Virus record (IMG/VR): IMGVR_UViG_3300028800_000060
Location: 1 to 64,000 of that record
Direction: 5' to 3' (one strand)
Source of the DNA: a virus
Length of the DNA: 64,000 nt
Below are positions 9,240 through 18,809 of this stretch, one piece after another. The stretch's first letter is position 1. Every line of letters starts with the position of its first letter. The notes under the pieces were generated by a model. That model had not been told where the DNA came from. It saw only the letters and a program-made list of their open reading frames with translations, and searched no databases. The position numbers and the translations under genes are program-made.

Positions 9240-10321
9240 GAACATTTGACACAAAGATAGGCCGGTGTGCTATCCTCGCAGATACTCATTTTGGTGCAAG
9301 AGCGGATAGTCCTGTTTTTCATGATTATTTCATGCGGTTTTATGAAGACGTGTTCTTTCCTTTCTTAGCCAAAAATAATATAAAGGTTGTCCTCCATTTG
9401 GGTGATTTTACTGATCGCCGTAAATATATAAATTTCGTGACATTGAATCGGCTCCGAAATTATTTCGTTCGTCGATTGCATGAACTTGGTATTACGTTGA
9501 TATGTACAGTTGGTAATCATGATACATTTTATAAGAATACCAATGAAATAAATTCGTTGCAAGAGTTATTTTTTGATAATCCTAATATTATTATCCTTAC
9601 AGAAGCTGAAGAGGTGATGTTTGATGGAACTAAAGTATTATTGGTTCCATGGATTAATGAAAATAACATTGAAAAAACATTGCAGTTGATTAAGGAAACT
9701 GATGCTAAGATTTGTTTTGGCCATTTAGAACTAAAAGGGTTCTTGATGAATCGAGGACAGAAATCTGAAATTGGTTTTGATGCTGCTATTTTCGAAAAAT
9801 TTGATTTGGTAGCTTCGGGACATTTTCATCACAAGTCTGATAATGGAAAGATTTTTTTTCTAGGAACTCCTTACGAACTAAATTTTGCAGATATAAATGA
9901 TCCGAGAGGTTTCCATACTTGGGAAATTGATACTACAGAACTTGATTTTTATCAAAATCCCCATAAGATGTTTTATAAAATTTATTATGATGATAAAGAT
10001 AAACCACTAGAAATCTTAACCAAGAAAATCACAGACAAATACCAAGGCACACACGTTAAGGTAATAGTACAGAATAGAACTAATCCAAATAATTTTGATA
10101 AGTTTATGGAATGTTTGTTTTCAATGTTACCTGCGGATGTTAAGATTGAAGAAGATTTATCCTTAGATGAAGGAAGTGAAGAAATGGTTGTTGATATGAC
10201 TGAGGATACTTTAACAATCCTTAATAAGTATGTTGATTGTTTGGAAATTGATACGGATAAAGAAAAGATTAAAGAAGAATTGAGGACACTCTATATTGAG
10301 GCGTCTAATATGGAAAGATAA
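9236..10321 (+). CDS. 47: gp47 recombination endonuclease subunit (Mre11-like)
   Basis: A 361-residue calcineurin-type phosphoesterase. The metal motifs run in order: ADTHFG (residues ~15-20), HLGDFTDRR (~55), TVGNHDTF (~91), FGHLELKG (~160) and SGHFHHKS (~196). With gp46 it forms the phage SbcCD/Mre11-Rad50 nuclease that resects double-strand ends for recombination-dependent replication and degrades host DNA. gp46 starts 9 nt downstream, as in T4. Confidence 0.93.
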   Translation: MRTFDTKIGRCAILADTHFGARADSPVFHDYFMRFYEDVFFPFLAKNNIKVVLHLGDFTDRRKYINFVTLNRLRNYFVRRLHELGITLICTVGNHDTFYKNTNEINSLQELFFDNPNIIILTEAEEVMFDGTKVLLVPWINENNIEKTLQLIKETDAKICFGHLELKGFLMNRGQKSEIGFDAAIFEKFDLVASGHFHHKSDNGKIFFLGTPYELNFADINDPRGFHTWEIDTTELDFYQNPHKMFYKIYYDDKDKPLEILTKKITDKYQGTHVKVIVQNRTNPNNFDKFMECLFSMLPADVKIEEDLSLDEGSEEMVVDMTEDTLTILNKYVDCLEIDTDKEKIKEELRTLYIEASNMER

Positions 10322-10330
10322 TTTTGGCAA

Positions 10331-12046
10331 ATGATTAACTTTAAAAGAATTCGTTGGAAAAATTTGCTCGGTACCGGAGATGAATTCACTGAAATCGAAT
10401 TAACCAAGTCGAATACAACCTTGATACAAGGAAAAAATGGTTCAGGAAAATCAACAGTTCTGGATGCTTTGATGTTCAGTTTGTTTGGTGAACCTTTTCG
10501 TAGTATTAATATTCCCCAGTTGATAAACGACACCAATGAACGAGATTTGTTGGTTGAAATAGAATTTTCTTCTGGACGAACCAATTATATGATACGTCGT
10601 GGTTTAAAACCCAGAATTTTTGAGATTTATGTTAATAGATCTCTTTTAAACCAAGATGCGAAAACACGCGATTACCAGAAATATTTGGAACAAAATATAC
10701 TTAAGCTCAACAAGAAATCCTTCAAACAGGTTGTAGTGCTTGGAAGTGCATCATTTGTTCCTTTTATGCAATTAACGGCTGCCGAGCGGCGAAATATCAT
10801 TGAAGACTTATTAGATATTCAGATTTTTTCGGCAATGAATTTGGCTTTGAAACAACGTATCGCGGAAATGAAAGAAGAGTATATTTCTCTTACAAATTCC
10901 ATAGAATTGCAAACGGATAAAATTGCATTAGTAAATTCTTATCTGAAGAAATTGAAATCCGATAATGTAATTGCGATTGACGAGAAAAGAAAGATCATTA
11001 CCAAGAATCAAAAACAGCGAACAGCCCTTGAAAAACAAATAGATTCGAAACAAAAAGAAATTAATAAGCTTCTTTCTTCCATTTCAGATCAAACACAACT
11101 CCAAGAGAAAATTAGGAAATTAGAAACTTCTGAAGATAAATTAAAGACGAATAAAACAAAGGCCGAAAAAGACCGAAAGTTTTATCAGGATAATGATGAG
11201 TGCCCTACTTGTAAACAGGGTATCGATGAAAAATTCAAAAAGAGCATGGTTAAGAAAAAAGTTGGATTAATTGCTGAAATTGAAAAAGCTTTAGGCCAAC
11301 TACAGAAGGATTTGAATAAATCAGAAACTCGTTTAACTGAAATTGGTAGCATTGTTAAAACTTTAGAAGGAAACAATAAGGAAATAAATCAATTTCAGAG
11401 TTCTGTTAGGGCTATCGAAACCTTTATCGAAAAGGTTAAGGAAGAGATCGAAACTCTTAAAGAGAAAAAAGGAAGTTCTGAAGAACAAGAAAAAAAACTT
11501 AGTGAATTAGAAAAAGAATTAGCAATATTAAATGAACAACGGGAAAATATAACATACCGAAAGCATTATTTGGATATTGTTTCTGTTATGTTGAAAGATA
11601 CCGGAATTAAAACCAAGATCATTCGTCAGTATTTGCCGATTATTAATAAGTATGTCAACCGATATTTGGCAGCAATGGATTTTTTTGCTAATTTCTCGAT
11701 TGATGAAAATTTTCGTGAGATCATTCATATTCGTGGAAGTAAAGAACGGACATACTATCAATTGAGTGAAGGCCAAAAATTACGTATCGATCTTGCTATT
11801 CTATTCACTTGGCGGGATGTAGCCAAGCTTAAAAATAGTGCAAGTACTAATCTTTTGATAATGGACGAGATATTCGAATCTTCATTAGACGCAACTGGTG
11901 TGGAAGATTTCTTGAAATTAATTCAATCCCTTAGTAAGGATGTTAACATTTTTATTATCAGTCCTCAGGGTGACCAGTTGATTGATAAATTTACCAATAC
12001 AATTAAATTTGTTGAGAGCCAAGGGTTCTCAGTTATGGAGCAATAA
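10331..12046 (+). CDS. 46: gp46 recombination endonuclease subunit (Rad50-like)
   Basis: A 571-residue SMC/Rad50-type ATPase. Walker A is QGKNGSGKST (~residue 37); a long coiled coil (~170-430) is interrupted by the zinc-hook CPTC (~residue 295). The ABC signature is LSEGQKLRIDLA and Walker B is LLIMDEIFESSLD. It pairs with gp47 immediately upstream. Confidence 0.93.
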   Translation: MINFKRIRWKNLLGTGDEFTEIELTKSNTTLIQGKNGSGKSTVLDALMFSLFGEPFRSINIPQLINDTNERDLLVEIEFSSGRTNYMIRRGLKPRIFEIYVNRSLLNQDAKTRDYQKYLEQNILKLNKKSFKQVVVLGSASFVPFMQLTAAERRNIIEDLLDIQIFSAMNLALKQRIAEMKEEYISLTNSIELQTDKIALVNSYLKKLKSDNVIAIDEKRKIITKNQKQRTALEKQIDSKQKEINKLLSSISDQTQLQEKIRKLETSEDKLKTNKTKAEKDRKFYQDNDECPTCKQGIDEKFKKSMVKKKVGLIAEIEKALGQLQKDLNKSETRLTEIGSIVKTLEGNNKEINQFQSSVRAIETFIEKVKEEIETLKEKKGSSEEQEKKLSELEKELAILNEQRENITYRKHYLDIVSVMLKDTGIKTKIIRQYLPIINKYVNRYLAAMDFFANFSIDENFREIIHIRGSKERTYYQLSEGQKLRIDLAILFTWRDVAKLKNSASTNLLIMDEIFESSLDATGVEDFLKLIQSLSKDVNIFIISPQGDQLIDKFTNTIKFVESQGFSVMEQ

Positions 12047-12047
12047 T

Positions 12048-12203
12048 ATGGAACATGTAGATAAGACCCTCGAAGACCTTAAAGCAGCGGGTTATACTGA
12101 AGATAAAATTTACGATGTTATCAGAGACAAAATTAGGGAAGCTTTAAATGTTCCCATGGTAGGTAAATACGACTTCGCCAGAACCGGATCGCTTGCAAAC
12201 TAA
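12048..12203 (+). CDS. small hypothetical protein after gp46
   Basis: A 51-residue acidic/basic protein (MEHVDKTLEDLKAAGYTED...) with a GGAG ribosome site at 12038-12041. The central segment resembles a helix-turn (EDKIYDVIRDKIREAL). Its 3' end overlaps the -35 region of the next promoter. Function unknown. Confidence 0.5.
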   Translation: MEHVDKTLEDLKAAGYTEDKIYDVIRDKIREALNVPMVGKYDFARTGSLAN

Positions 12204-12221
12204 AAGAAATTGTGATATAAT
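12193..12221 (+). promoter_or_regulatory. promoter of the ACP gene; near-leaderless start
   Basis: TTGCAA (12193-12198), 17 bp, TATAAT (12216-12221) with an upstream TGTG extension. The ATG at 12232 begins 10 nt after the -10 box, so only about three untranslated bases are expected and no Shine-Dalgarno fits. Confidence 0.65.
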
Positions 12222-12231
12222 AGAATATTCT

Positions 12232-12465
12232 ATGAAAAAACGATTAATTAAATGTTTTAAACAAGTGTTTCCTGAAGTACCAAATAGTCAAATAGGCTCA
12301 ATTAAGGACCAATCAGTACACGAATGGACCTCACTTACTGTCATACAATTAATTATGGCAGTAGAACGTGAATTTGGAATTGAAATTGATTTAGAACGTC
12401 TCGAACATTTAACATCATTTGATGCCTTCTTGGGGGAAGTTGAAAAAGCCTCCTCGGCAGAATAG
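12232..12465 (+). CDS. acyl carrier protein
   Basis: A 77-residue four-helix carrier protein. The phosphopantetheine site is Ser34 in EWTSLTVIQL, where the usual Asp before Ser is Thr; helix II/III reads AVEREFGIEIDLERLEHLTS. I take ATG 12232; an upstream in-frame ATG at 12193 falls within the promoter. It lies 15 nt before an FkbH-like gene, and ACP-FkbH pairs are known to build or activate small acyl groups (for example glyceryl-ACP). It needs a phosphopantetheinyl transferase, not seen here. Confidence 0.75.
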   Translation: MKKRLIKCFKQVFPEVPNSQIGSIKDQSVHEWTSLTVIQLIMAVEREFGIEIDLERLEHLTSFDAFLGEVEKASSAE

Positions 12466-12480
12466 AATTGGAAGAAGTAA

Positions 12481-13437
12481 ATGAAAGCAATAATAACTGA
12501 TTTAGATTATACCTTTTGGCAAGGTGTATTGATTGAAAATGGTACGCAGGTAAAAATATACCAACGATATGCCAACTTCTTGAAGGAGTTACAAACAGAG
12601 GGAATTTTAATAGGCGTAGCTAGTCGAAATGATTTTGGTCTTGTGGAGGAAGCTTTAAAAGATTTCGATTTTTTCCCAATAGAAACAAGTTTGTATGGAA
12701 ATAAATCTCTATTGGTTTCTAATATATTGTATGCCTGGAATATTCTCCCAGAAGATGTACTTTACATAGATGACAATGTATTTGAAATCCGAGAAATTTG
12801 TTCTAAATTCCCTAGTATGAAATACCTCATTTTTGATGGTGATAATGAAAAGGAAACTGTAGAAATGCTCAGAAATGAATGTTTTCCAAAAAAAGAGGTA
12901 TCTACAGAAGATAAACTCAGACGAGAAAGTATTAAGGCGGGTGTAAGATTTAATCGTGAAATGGTAGAAACTGGTGATACTGAAGAATTTTTTGGATCTT
13001 TAAATGCTGAAATTGTTGTGTGTGAAGAATGGACGCCAAGAGCAATTGATTTGATCAATAAAACACATCAATTTAATATTAATGATTTGAAATTAACCGA
13101 AGATGATATAGAAATAGCAAAATTATTTACCGATGTGAAATGCGTTACATTTAGTTATACCGATAAATTTGGTTCATTAGGTACTGTAGGTGTAGCAATA
13201 GTTACAAAATTTACCAATAGTTGTTGGTTACATTCTTTTTGTTTGAGTTGCCGTGCTTTTGGACGTAGGATAGAACATCAGATGTTGAATTATCTGAACA
13301 CCAAATACGGACCAATTAATATCAATAATATCGATTTACACGATACAGGTAAAAATCAGGCGGCCCTCGATTTCTTTAAAGAAATATCTTGTACAAAATT
13401 ACATCATAAGGTTATATGCACGAAAACCGTGAAATAA
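12481..13437 (+). CDS. FkbH-like HAD-family acyl-ACP enzyme
   Basis: A 318-residue HAD-IIIC/FkbH-type protein. The catalytic start is TDLDYTFWQG (residues 6-15), with SRND (motif II region) and YIDDNVFEI (motif III). The C-terminal GNAT-like half has NKTHQFN, DKFGSLGTVG and CLSCRAFGRRIEH, all FkbH marks. FkbH enzymes load a glycolytic C3 unit onto a carrier protein; here the partner ACP is directly upstream. The product in a phage is unknown; it probably feeds a surface or virion sugar modification. Confidence 0.82.
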   Translation: MKAIITDLDYTFWQGVLIENGTQVKIYQRYANFLKELQTEGILIGVASRNDFGLVEEALKDFDFFPIETSLYGNKSLLVSNILYAWNILPEDVLYIDDNVFEIREICSKFPSMKYLIFDGDNEKETVEMLRNECFPKKEVSTEDKLRRESIKAGVRFNREMVETGDTEEFFGSLNAEIVVCEEWTPRAIDLINKTHQFNINDLKLTEDDIEIAKLFTDVKCVTFSYTDKFGSLGTVGVAIVTKFTNSCWLHSFCLSCRAFGRRIEHQMLNYLNTKYGPININNIDLHDTGKNQAALDFFKEISCTKLHHKVICTKTVK

Positions 13438-14156
13438 TGAAATCGTTGTTGATGGGTACAACGATTGATCCTTCGATGGATTTTGAAGATAGAAATCAAT
13501 TGCGTTTCATTGCCAATTTTAGTAAACTGTTGAAATCGGAAGCATACACAATGCTTCCGCGCATACGGTTGGATAATATAGAACATTGTATTGATACTAT
13601 TGTTCGGGATGGCATACAAGGTGATGTAATTGAAACTGGTGTGTGGCGAGGTGGTGCCACAATGTATATGCGGTATCTTTTGAATCAATACCAGAAAGAT
13701 AATACCATTGTGTGGGTTGCAGATTCATTTGAAGGATTACCAGAACCCGATGAAACCCAATTTCCCATAGAATTTGAATCTTACCATTCACCAATATTCA
13801 AAAAATATAATCGTTTTGCAGTTGGTTTAGAACAAGTAAAACAGAATTTTGATTTATTCGGTTTGCTTGATGAAACCGTTAAATTTCTTCCGGGATGGTT
13901 TAAAAATACTCTACCCACGGCTCCTATAGAAAAGCTATCACTTTTGCGCCTTGATGGTGATTATTATTCATCTACAATGGATGCATTAGAAAATCTTTAT
14001 CCTAAATTATCTCCTGGTGGTTTCTGTATTATTGACGATTATGGGGAAACATCTTGGACTGCTTGCGCACAAGCTTGTCAAGATTATGCCGAAAAGATAC
14101 AAACTGATATAGCTATTACTCCCGTCGATTCGAAATGCATATATTGGCGTAAATAA
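13416..14156 (+). CDS. TylF/macrocin O-methyltransferase-like enzyme
   Basis: A 246-residue class I methyltransferase of the TylF family. The SAM motif is GDVIETGVWRGGATMYM (residues ~71-87), followed by VADSFEGLP, LRLDGDYYSSTMDAL (metal-binding Asp) and GGFCIIDDYG. These enzymes methylate sugar hydroxyls. It overlaps FkbH by 22 bp; AAGG sits just ahead of ATG 13416, and a TAATG restart at 13437 is an alternative. Confidence 0.82.
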   Translation: MHENREIMKSLLMGTTIDPSMDFEDRNQLRFIANFSKLLKSEAYTMLPRIRLDNIEHCIDTIVRDGIQGDVIETGVWRGGATMYMRYLLNQYQKDNTIVWVADSFEGLPEPDETQFPIEFESYHSPIFKKYNRFAVGLEQVKQNFDLFGLLDETVKFLPGWFKNTLPTAPIEKLSLLRLDGDYYSSTMDALENLYPKLSPGGFCIIDDYGETSWTACAQACQDYAEKIQTDIAITPVDSKCIYWRK

Positions 14157-14176
14157 AATTCCTAAATATTCATATA

Positions 14177-15877
14177 ATGAAATACTATTACGACAGAAAT
14201 TCTTACATTATTGACGATCCTGAAATCAATGTTAGATTTGAAGAATTATTGTTCATGACGGATAATGATTTTGAAACTTGGGTTGATAAATTACGATCTA
14301 AAGTTTTACAAGTGTGGGATGAATATGGCGTTCCTCCATTAGGTGGAATTGATGAAAGAGATATGTGTGAAGAGTTCCGTAAGATGAGTGGAACTCCGGG
14401 GAAAACAATTTCACTCTATAAACCAAAATCGGGAGCAACAAAACCGTACATTGATCAGATGGATGGTAAAGCAAATGTAATTATAAATGATGGCTATATG
14501 GGTTCTTGTGTCAACCAATTTTTCGAGAACATGGCTAAAGCCAAGATTAATTACCAGACAAAAGTAACTGAAGAAGGAAGTTTTAGTGGATATGCCGTTT
14601 ATGATTTGTTCGCCAATGATAAATTTCGAAATAGAATGCAAAAGGGCTGCCGACGTCATTTCAGGAGAGATTCGTTCTATCGTTACTCTGCTTCCATTCC
14701 AAAGAACAGCGGCATCGGACTCGTACCAGCAGAAACAGGAAAAGAATGGGTTAGATTCTTCAAACAAGACTTTATTAAGTTCGGTGAGTATGGATACTGG
14801 CTTAATAGAGTAGAAGCGCCTGAAGAAGGAGAATTGGGAAGTGGTTATACTTCCATCGATCTTTCTCAGTTCTTGTGGTTGAGTAAAGCAGAAATTATCG
14901 AATTGGTAAGTCTTGGAATTATCCAAAGAAGTAGTTTGACAAATTTAGCCAAATTCGATACAGAAATGGATTTTATTGCCGGAGATTCTAGTTTAGAGAA
15001 TACATTAGCAACATTATCACGTGAATTAAAAGATGAAGAACAATACCATATTAGGTTTTATAAGAAGTCTGCGCGTATTTTTCCAGTTGGTTTCACCGCC
15101 TTTAAAATAGGCTACATACAAATTGCCGTTAATTTCCCACCAATGATTGCTAAGTATTTGTACGAGAAGTATACCGATCATTGCAAGGACCAAAAAGTAA
15201 TCAACATCTACGACCCCTCGGCCGGCTGGGGTGGACGTATTGCTGGAGCAATGACAGTTCAGGAAGATAGACATATCCATTATATTGGTACAGATCCCAA
15301 TATGGATAATTTTATTGATGAACTTGGTATTACTCGCTACGAATATCTTGCACAATTTATCAATCATTCACTATCATCTGGATGGGGTTATGAACCACAT
15401 ACTTTTGATGTATATCAATTGGGTTCTGAAGTAATTGGGAAAGATAAGAATTTCAAGAAATATAAAGGTAAGTTGGACTTAGTTTTTACTTCACCTCCAT
15501 ATTTTAATCGTGAAGGTTATTCGGAAGATGAAACCCAATCACTCAAGAAGTTCCCAGTTTACAAGAATTGGGTTGATGGTTTTTTAAGACCAACTTTAGA
15601 AACTGCGGTAGAATATTTGAAGCACGATAGATATCTCTTATGGAATGTTGCCGATATCTTTTGTGGTAAAGAATGTATCCCTATAGAACAAGATAGTAAC
15701 AAAATATTAAAATCTTTGGGTATGAAATTTATTGGTGTGGAGAAAATGTGCCTTGCCGGAATGCCAGGCGCGAATCGTGTTTCTCCTGAAACTGGTCTTC
15801 CTCAATGCAAAAATTTTTGCAAAATTAATGGGAAGTGGCATAAATATGAACCAATATTTGTTTGGTTTAAACCATGA
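14177..15877 (+). CDS. TSPPY-type DNA methyltransferase
   Basis: A 566-residue protein. The C-terminal half contains the SAM-binding motif YDPSAGWGGR (~residue 344), TDPNMDNF, and the catalytic TSPPYFNREGY (~residue 437), typical of amino-group DNA methyltransferases of the N4-cytosine type; the tail ends PIFVWFKP. The N-terminal ~330 residues are unlike common methyltransferases and may bind the target. It may protect phage DNA or take part in a larger base modification with the PLP and GNAT genes downstream. CTAAATA at 14161-14167 could be a late motif. Confidence 0.75.
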   Translation: MKYYYDRNSYIIDDPEINVRFEELLFMTDNDFETWVDKLRSKVLQVWDEYGVPPLGGIDERDMCEEFRKMSGTPGKTISLYKPKSGATKPYIDQMDGKANVIINDGYMGSCVNQFFENMAKAKINYQTKVTEEGSFSGYAVYDLFANDKFRNRMQKGCRRHFRRDSFYRYSASIPKNSGIGLVPAETGKEWVRFFKQDFIKFGEYGYWLNRVEAPEEGELGSGYTSIDLSQFLWLSKAEIIELVSLGIIQRSSLTNLAKFDTEMDFIAGDSSLENTLATLSRELKDEEQYHIRFYKKSARIFPVGFTAFKIGYIQIAVNFPPMIAKYLYEKYTDHCKDQKVINIYDPSAGWGGRIAGAMTVQEDRHIHYIGTDPNMDNFIDELGITRYEYLAQFINHSLSSGWGYEPHTFDVYQLGSEVIGKDKNFKKYKGKLDLVFTSPPYFNREGYSEDETQSLKKFPVYKNWVDGFLRPTLETAVEYLKHDRYLLWNVADIFCGKECIPIEQDSNKILKSLGMKFIGVEKMCLAGMPGANRVSPETGLPQCKNFCKINGKWHKYEPIFVWFKP

Positions 15878-15937
15878 CACAATTTCCTATGACGATTTGG
15901 AATTTTATGAAATAGAGGAAATCCTTTACAAAGAAAT

Positions 15938-16915
15938 GTGTTTGTTGATGAATTTGCATATATGTTAGATTTATCTATTCCCAATTATACACCGCAGCAT
16001 TATAAAAAACTAATTAATTTTTTAGCACCTATAGAAGAATACGCTGGTTACTCTATTAAGAGGGGAGAAAAATTTCATTTAGGCCCTATCCAAGGTATGA
16101 AGGTACTTCAATGTTTGCATGTGGTCCATTCTAATTTAGACCATATTAAGAAGAATTGTAATGGTGGTATCTTAACCGCCGCCGGTTTACCTTCCCCACA
16201 AACAATGATTGTATCTGCCGTAGCCAAATATTTTGGTCTCAAGTGTGCAATCACTACACCGAGGTTTGAAAATGGTAAAAGAGATTTTAATCGTATCAAT
16301 GCATCTGTTGCCCAAAAGCTTGGTGCTACTGTTTATGGTGTTGGTAATCCTAATCCTGCTGGGCCTGAACATGATGCGAAATGTTTAGTTGAGGAGTTAG
16401 GATACTATCAAATTAAGTTTGGTATGTGCGGTGATGTTGCTATGGAACCCGTGATAGAACAATGTGTTAATATTCCAGATTACGTTAGAGATATTGTTGT
16501 TATTAGTGGTTCAGGTTTAACTGCATTAAGTATTGTCCAGGGATGCAAGAAGTTTGAAAAGAATGTCAAACGAGTTGTTGCGGTTTGTTTGAGTAAACAT
16601 ATTATTGCAAATAAAGAGAAGTGGATAAATGATTTTACTCTCAAAGACCCTATTTTACAAATAGAAAAAACCAAATACGCATATAGAACAGAACACAAAT
16701 ATAAAGGTGGGTTTGATTTCGATTTGACCTATGAAAGTAAAGCATTTGAGTGGATGGTTGAACACTGTAAACCTTCAAAGACTGTTATGTTTTGGGTAGT
16801 TGGTAAAAAACTTTATGATCTTGATTTGATTGAACCCATAGATTGGCATATGTCACAACACGAAAAAGAATTACGAGAACCTATAAATAATTCCATAGAA
16901 AGGTTTTTCGTTTAA
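15938..16915 (+). CDS. PLP-dependent enzyme, ACC deaminase/TrpB fold
   Basis: A 325-residue fold-type II PLP protein. IQGMKVLQCL supplies the likely Schiff-base lysine (~K55), GGILTAAGLPSPQTM resembles the substrate loop, KLGATVYGVG follows, and VVISGSGLTALSIVQG fits the phosphate loop. Substrate unknown. The start is uncertain: GTG 15938 has no good ribosome site, ATG 15962 is possible, and upstream bases 15878-15937 read in another frame as an acidic helix (YDDLEFYEIEEILYKE) that would extend this protein, suggesting an N-terminal frameshift. It is translationally coupled to the GNAT gene (TAATG). Confidence 0.75.
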   Translation: MFVDEFAYMLDLSIPNYTPQHYKKLINFLAPIEEYAGYSIKRGEKFHLGPIQGMKVLQCLHVVHSNLDHIKKNCNGGILTAAGLPSPQTMIVSAVAKYFGLKCAITTPRFENGKRDFNRINASVAQKLGATVYGVGNPNPAGPEHDAKCLVEELGYYQIKFGMCGDVAMEPVIEQCVNIPDYVRDIVVISGSGLTALSIVQGCKKFEKNVKRVVAVCLSKHIIANKEKWINDFTLKDPILQIEKTKYAYRTEHKYKGGFDFDLTYESKAFEWMVEHCKPSKTVMFWVVGKKLYDLDLIEPIDWHMSQHEKELREPINNSIERFFV

Positions 16916-17373
16916 TGTTGAGATTGGCTAAATTAGAAGAAGTTTCCGAAATATGCCGGGCATTTCAAAAATTTGAAAAGCGTCAGAAGGAAAAAGGATT
17001 ACCTCCCGTTTTTTCTTTTGTGCGTCATGACTATTTAAAACGTTGTGTTGAATCCGGAACTTTATATTACGATAATGGTATGATTGCTGTTTTAAAACAA
17101 TACAAAGTTAAAACAAAGTATGGCTCGCGCCCGGGCGACTGGTGTATGCCGGAGGTTCTTAGTGTAACTGATAACCCATTACACGTAATTTCGTTTTATA
17201 AACGAATTATAGCAGAGAAGGTAAAAAGTGCTCGGTTATACGGAACAATCCGCGATGATAATACCATTTCTTTAGCTTTCCATACAGCATTAGGATATAG
17301 ACGGGTTGGTGATATTAGTTGGAGTAATGGAACTTTACCAGGTGGTGTTTTCGTTTATGAGTCTAAAAATTAA
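16915..17373 (+). CDS. GNAT-family acyltransferase
   Basis: A 152-residue GNAT protein. The C-terminal part shows the family pattern (NTISLAFHTALGYRRVGDIS), with a preceding acyl-CoA-loop region around HVISFYKRIIAEKVKSARLYG. Its start overlaps the PLP gene stop. GNAT enzymes can modify DNA (Mu Mom) or sugars; position after a DNA methyltransferase and a PLP enzyme makes both possible. Specificity cannot be told from sequence. Confidence 0.7.
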   Translation: MLRLAKLEEVSEICRAFQKFEKRQKEKGLPPVFSFVRHDYLKRCVESGTLYYDNGMIAVLKQYKVKTKYGSRPGDWCMPEVLSVTDNPLHVISFYKRIIAEKVKSARLYGTIRDDNTISLAFHTALGYRRVGDISWSNGTLPGGVFVYESKN

Positions 17374-18181
17374 ATTTGTTGATTTTTGGCCCGGATTTGA
17401 CGTTAATAATAATTACTTTACCAATTTACTTCATAAAGAATGGAATATAGAAAATACAGATTCGCCAGATTATGTAATATGTTCTGTATTTGGAAATAAC
17501 TATAAGAAATATAATTGCACTAGGATTTTGTTTACGGGAGAAAATACCCGTCCTAATTTAGTGGATTATCATTTCAATTTTGGTTTCGATTATGTTGATG
17601 ATGATCGTTACTATAGATTGCCATTATATCTGATATATGGTTCTCCAGAAGAATTACTTACAAAACTATCTTTTGAGGATAATCTTAAACAAAAAACAAA
17701 ATTTTGTAGTTTTGTGGTTGGTAATCCTAATGCCAAGGAACGTCTTGAATTTTTTGACCTATTATGTAAGTATAAAATGGTTGATTCCGGTGGGCCTGTT
17801 AGAAATAATATAGGTAGAAATCTCGATCCTGGAGAAAAAGTAGAATGGTGTAGGCAATACAAATTCTCTTTGTGTTTTGAAAATTCATCGTATCCTGGAT
17901 ATACGACTGAGAAATTATTCCAAGCGATGCAATCTAATACCATTCCAATCTATTGGGGAAATCCATCAGTTGCACGAGATTTTAATCCTGGAAGTTTTAT
18001 TCATGTGAATTATGGTTATTCTGATGCGATTGAATTGATAAAGGAAATTGATAAAGATAATGATTTGTATCGCATAATTTACGAACAACCATATTATCCA
18101 AATAATCAATTGACCGAATATACTAAAACAGAAAATATATTAAACCAATTTAGAAGGATTTTTAATGGCAACATTAGATGA
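17357..18181 (+). CDS. GT10-family fucosyltransferase-like enzyme
   Basis: A 274-residue protein with the alpha-1,3-fucosyltransferase signature FENSSYPGYTTEKLFQAM followed by NTIPIYWGNP and FIHVNYG (residues ~172-225), plus ILFTGENTRP upstream. GT10 enzymes transfer fucose or a related sugar from a GDP donor. I start at ATG 17357, 17 bp inside the GNAT gene; the upstream ATG would overlap much further. Part of the sugar-modification island. Confidence 0.82.
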   Translation: MSLKIKFVDFWPGFDVNNNYFTNLLHKEWNIENTDSPDYVICSVFGNNYKKYNCTRILFTGENTRPNLVDYHFNFGFDYVDDDRYYRLPLYLIYGSPEELLTKLSFEDNLKQKTKFCSFVVGNPNAKERLEFFDLLCKYKMVDSGGPVRNNIGRNLDPGEKVEWCRQYKFSLCFENSSYPGYTTEKLFQAMQSNTIPIYWGNPSVARDFNPGSFIHVNYGYSDAIELIKEIDKDNDLYRIIYEQPYYPNNQLTEYTKTENILNQFRRIFNGNIR

Positions 18182-18809
18182 GAAGCATTTAGTAGGTAGT
18201 TTACTTCATATAATTGATGACCCAGTGATTGTAGAACTTGGGGCACATATTGGTGAAGAAGAACCATGGATACGTCATTGTTGTAAAACACCTCCAAAGT
18301 ATATTATGGTAGAACCTGATCCGGCAAATCAGATGCAAATCCGTAAGAATATATTTAATTTTAACCATACTCTTTATAGTGGTGCTATAAGTGATAAAAA
18401 TGGAACATCTGAATTTTATCGTTGCGATAATACATTAGAACCTGTGTTATATTCACATGGTTCTGGTTCCATTCATAAACCTACGGGACACTTGAGACGC
18501 TTTCCTCATGTACTTTTTGATAAGCCAATAATGGTCAAGTCCTTCACTTTAGACCATATTTTCGAAAAAGAAAAGTTATCTAAGATAGATTTACTTTGGG
18601 TAGATATTCAAGGTGCGGAAAAAGAAATGATTGCTGGTGGCCGTAAAGCTTTAAAGCACACTCGTTATCTGTTTATGGAAGCTGAGTTTGAGGAATTATA
18701 CGAGGGAGAAGCTTTGAAAACTGATCTAATCTCATTGTTACCAGATTGGTCATTAATACAAGATTTTGATTATAATATTGTCCTTAGAAATGAGAAAATG
18801 AAAAAATGA
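18165..18809 (+). CDS. FkbM-family methyltransferase
   Basis: A 214-residue class I methyltransferase: VIVELGAHIGEEEPWI (SAM motif I), IMVEPDPANQ, and the FkbM signature KIDLLWVDIQGAEKEMI with a following LFMEAEFEELYEG. FkbM enzymes O-methylate sugars. AAGGA precedes the ATG; the start overlaps the GT10 gene by 17 bp and the stop overlaps the next gene by 4 bp, so the island is one translational chain. Confidence 0.85.
   Translation: MATLDEKHLVGSLLHIIDDPVIVELGAHIGEEEPWIRHCCKTPPKYIMVEPDPANQMQIRKNIFNFNHTLYSGAISDKNGTSEFYRCDNTLEPVLYSHGSGSIHKPTGHLRRFPHVLFDKPIMVKSFTLDHIFEKEKLSKIDLLWVDIQGAEKEMIAGGRKALKHTRYLFMEAEFEELYEGEALKTDLISLLPDWSLIQDFDYNIVLRNEKMKK

Noticed and set aside
14411-14926. 171-codon minus-strand ORF inside the TSPPY methyltransferase gene
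   Set aside because: The plus strand encodes recognisable methyltransferase motifs; the minus ORF has no ribosome site or family features.
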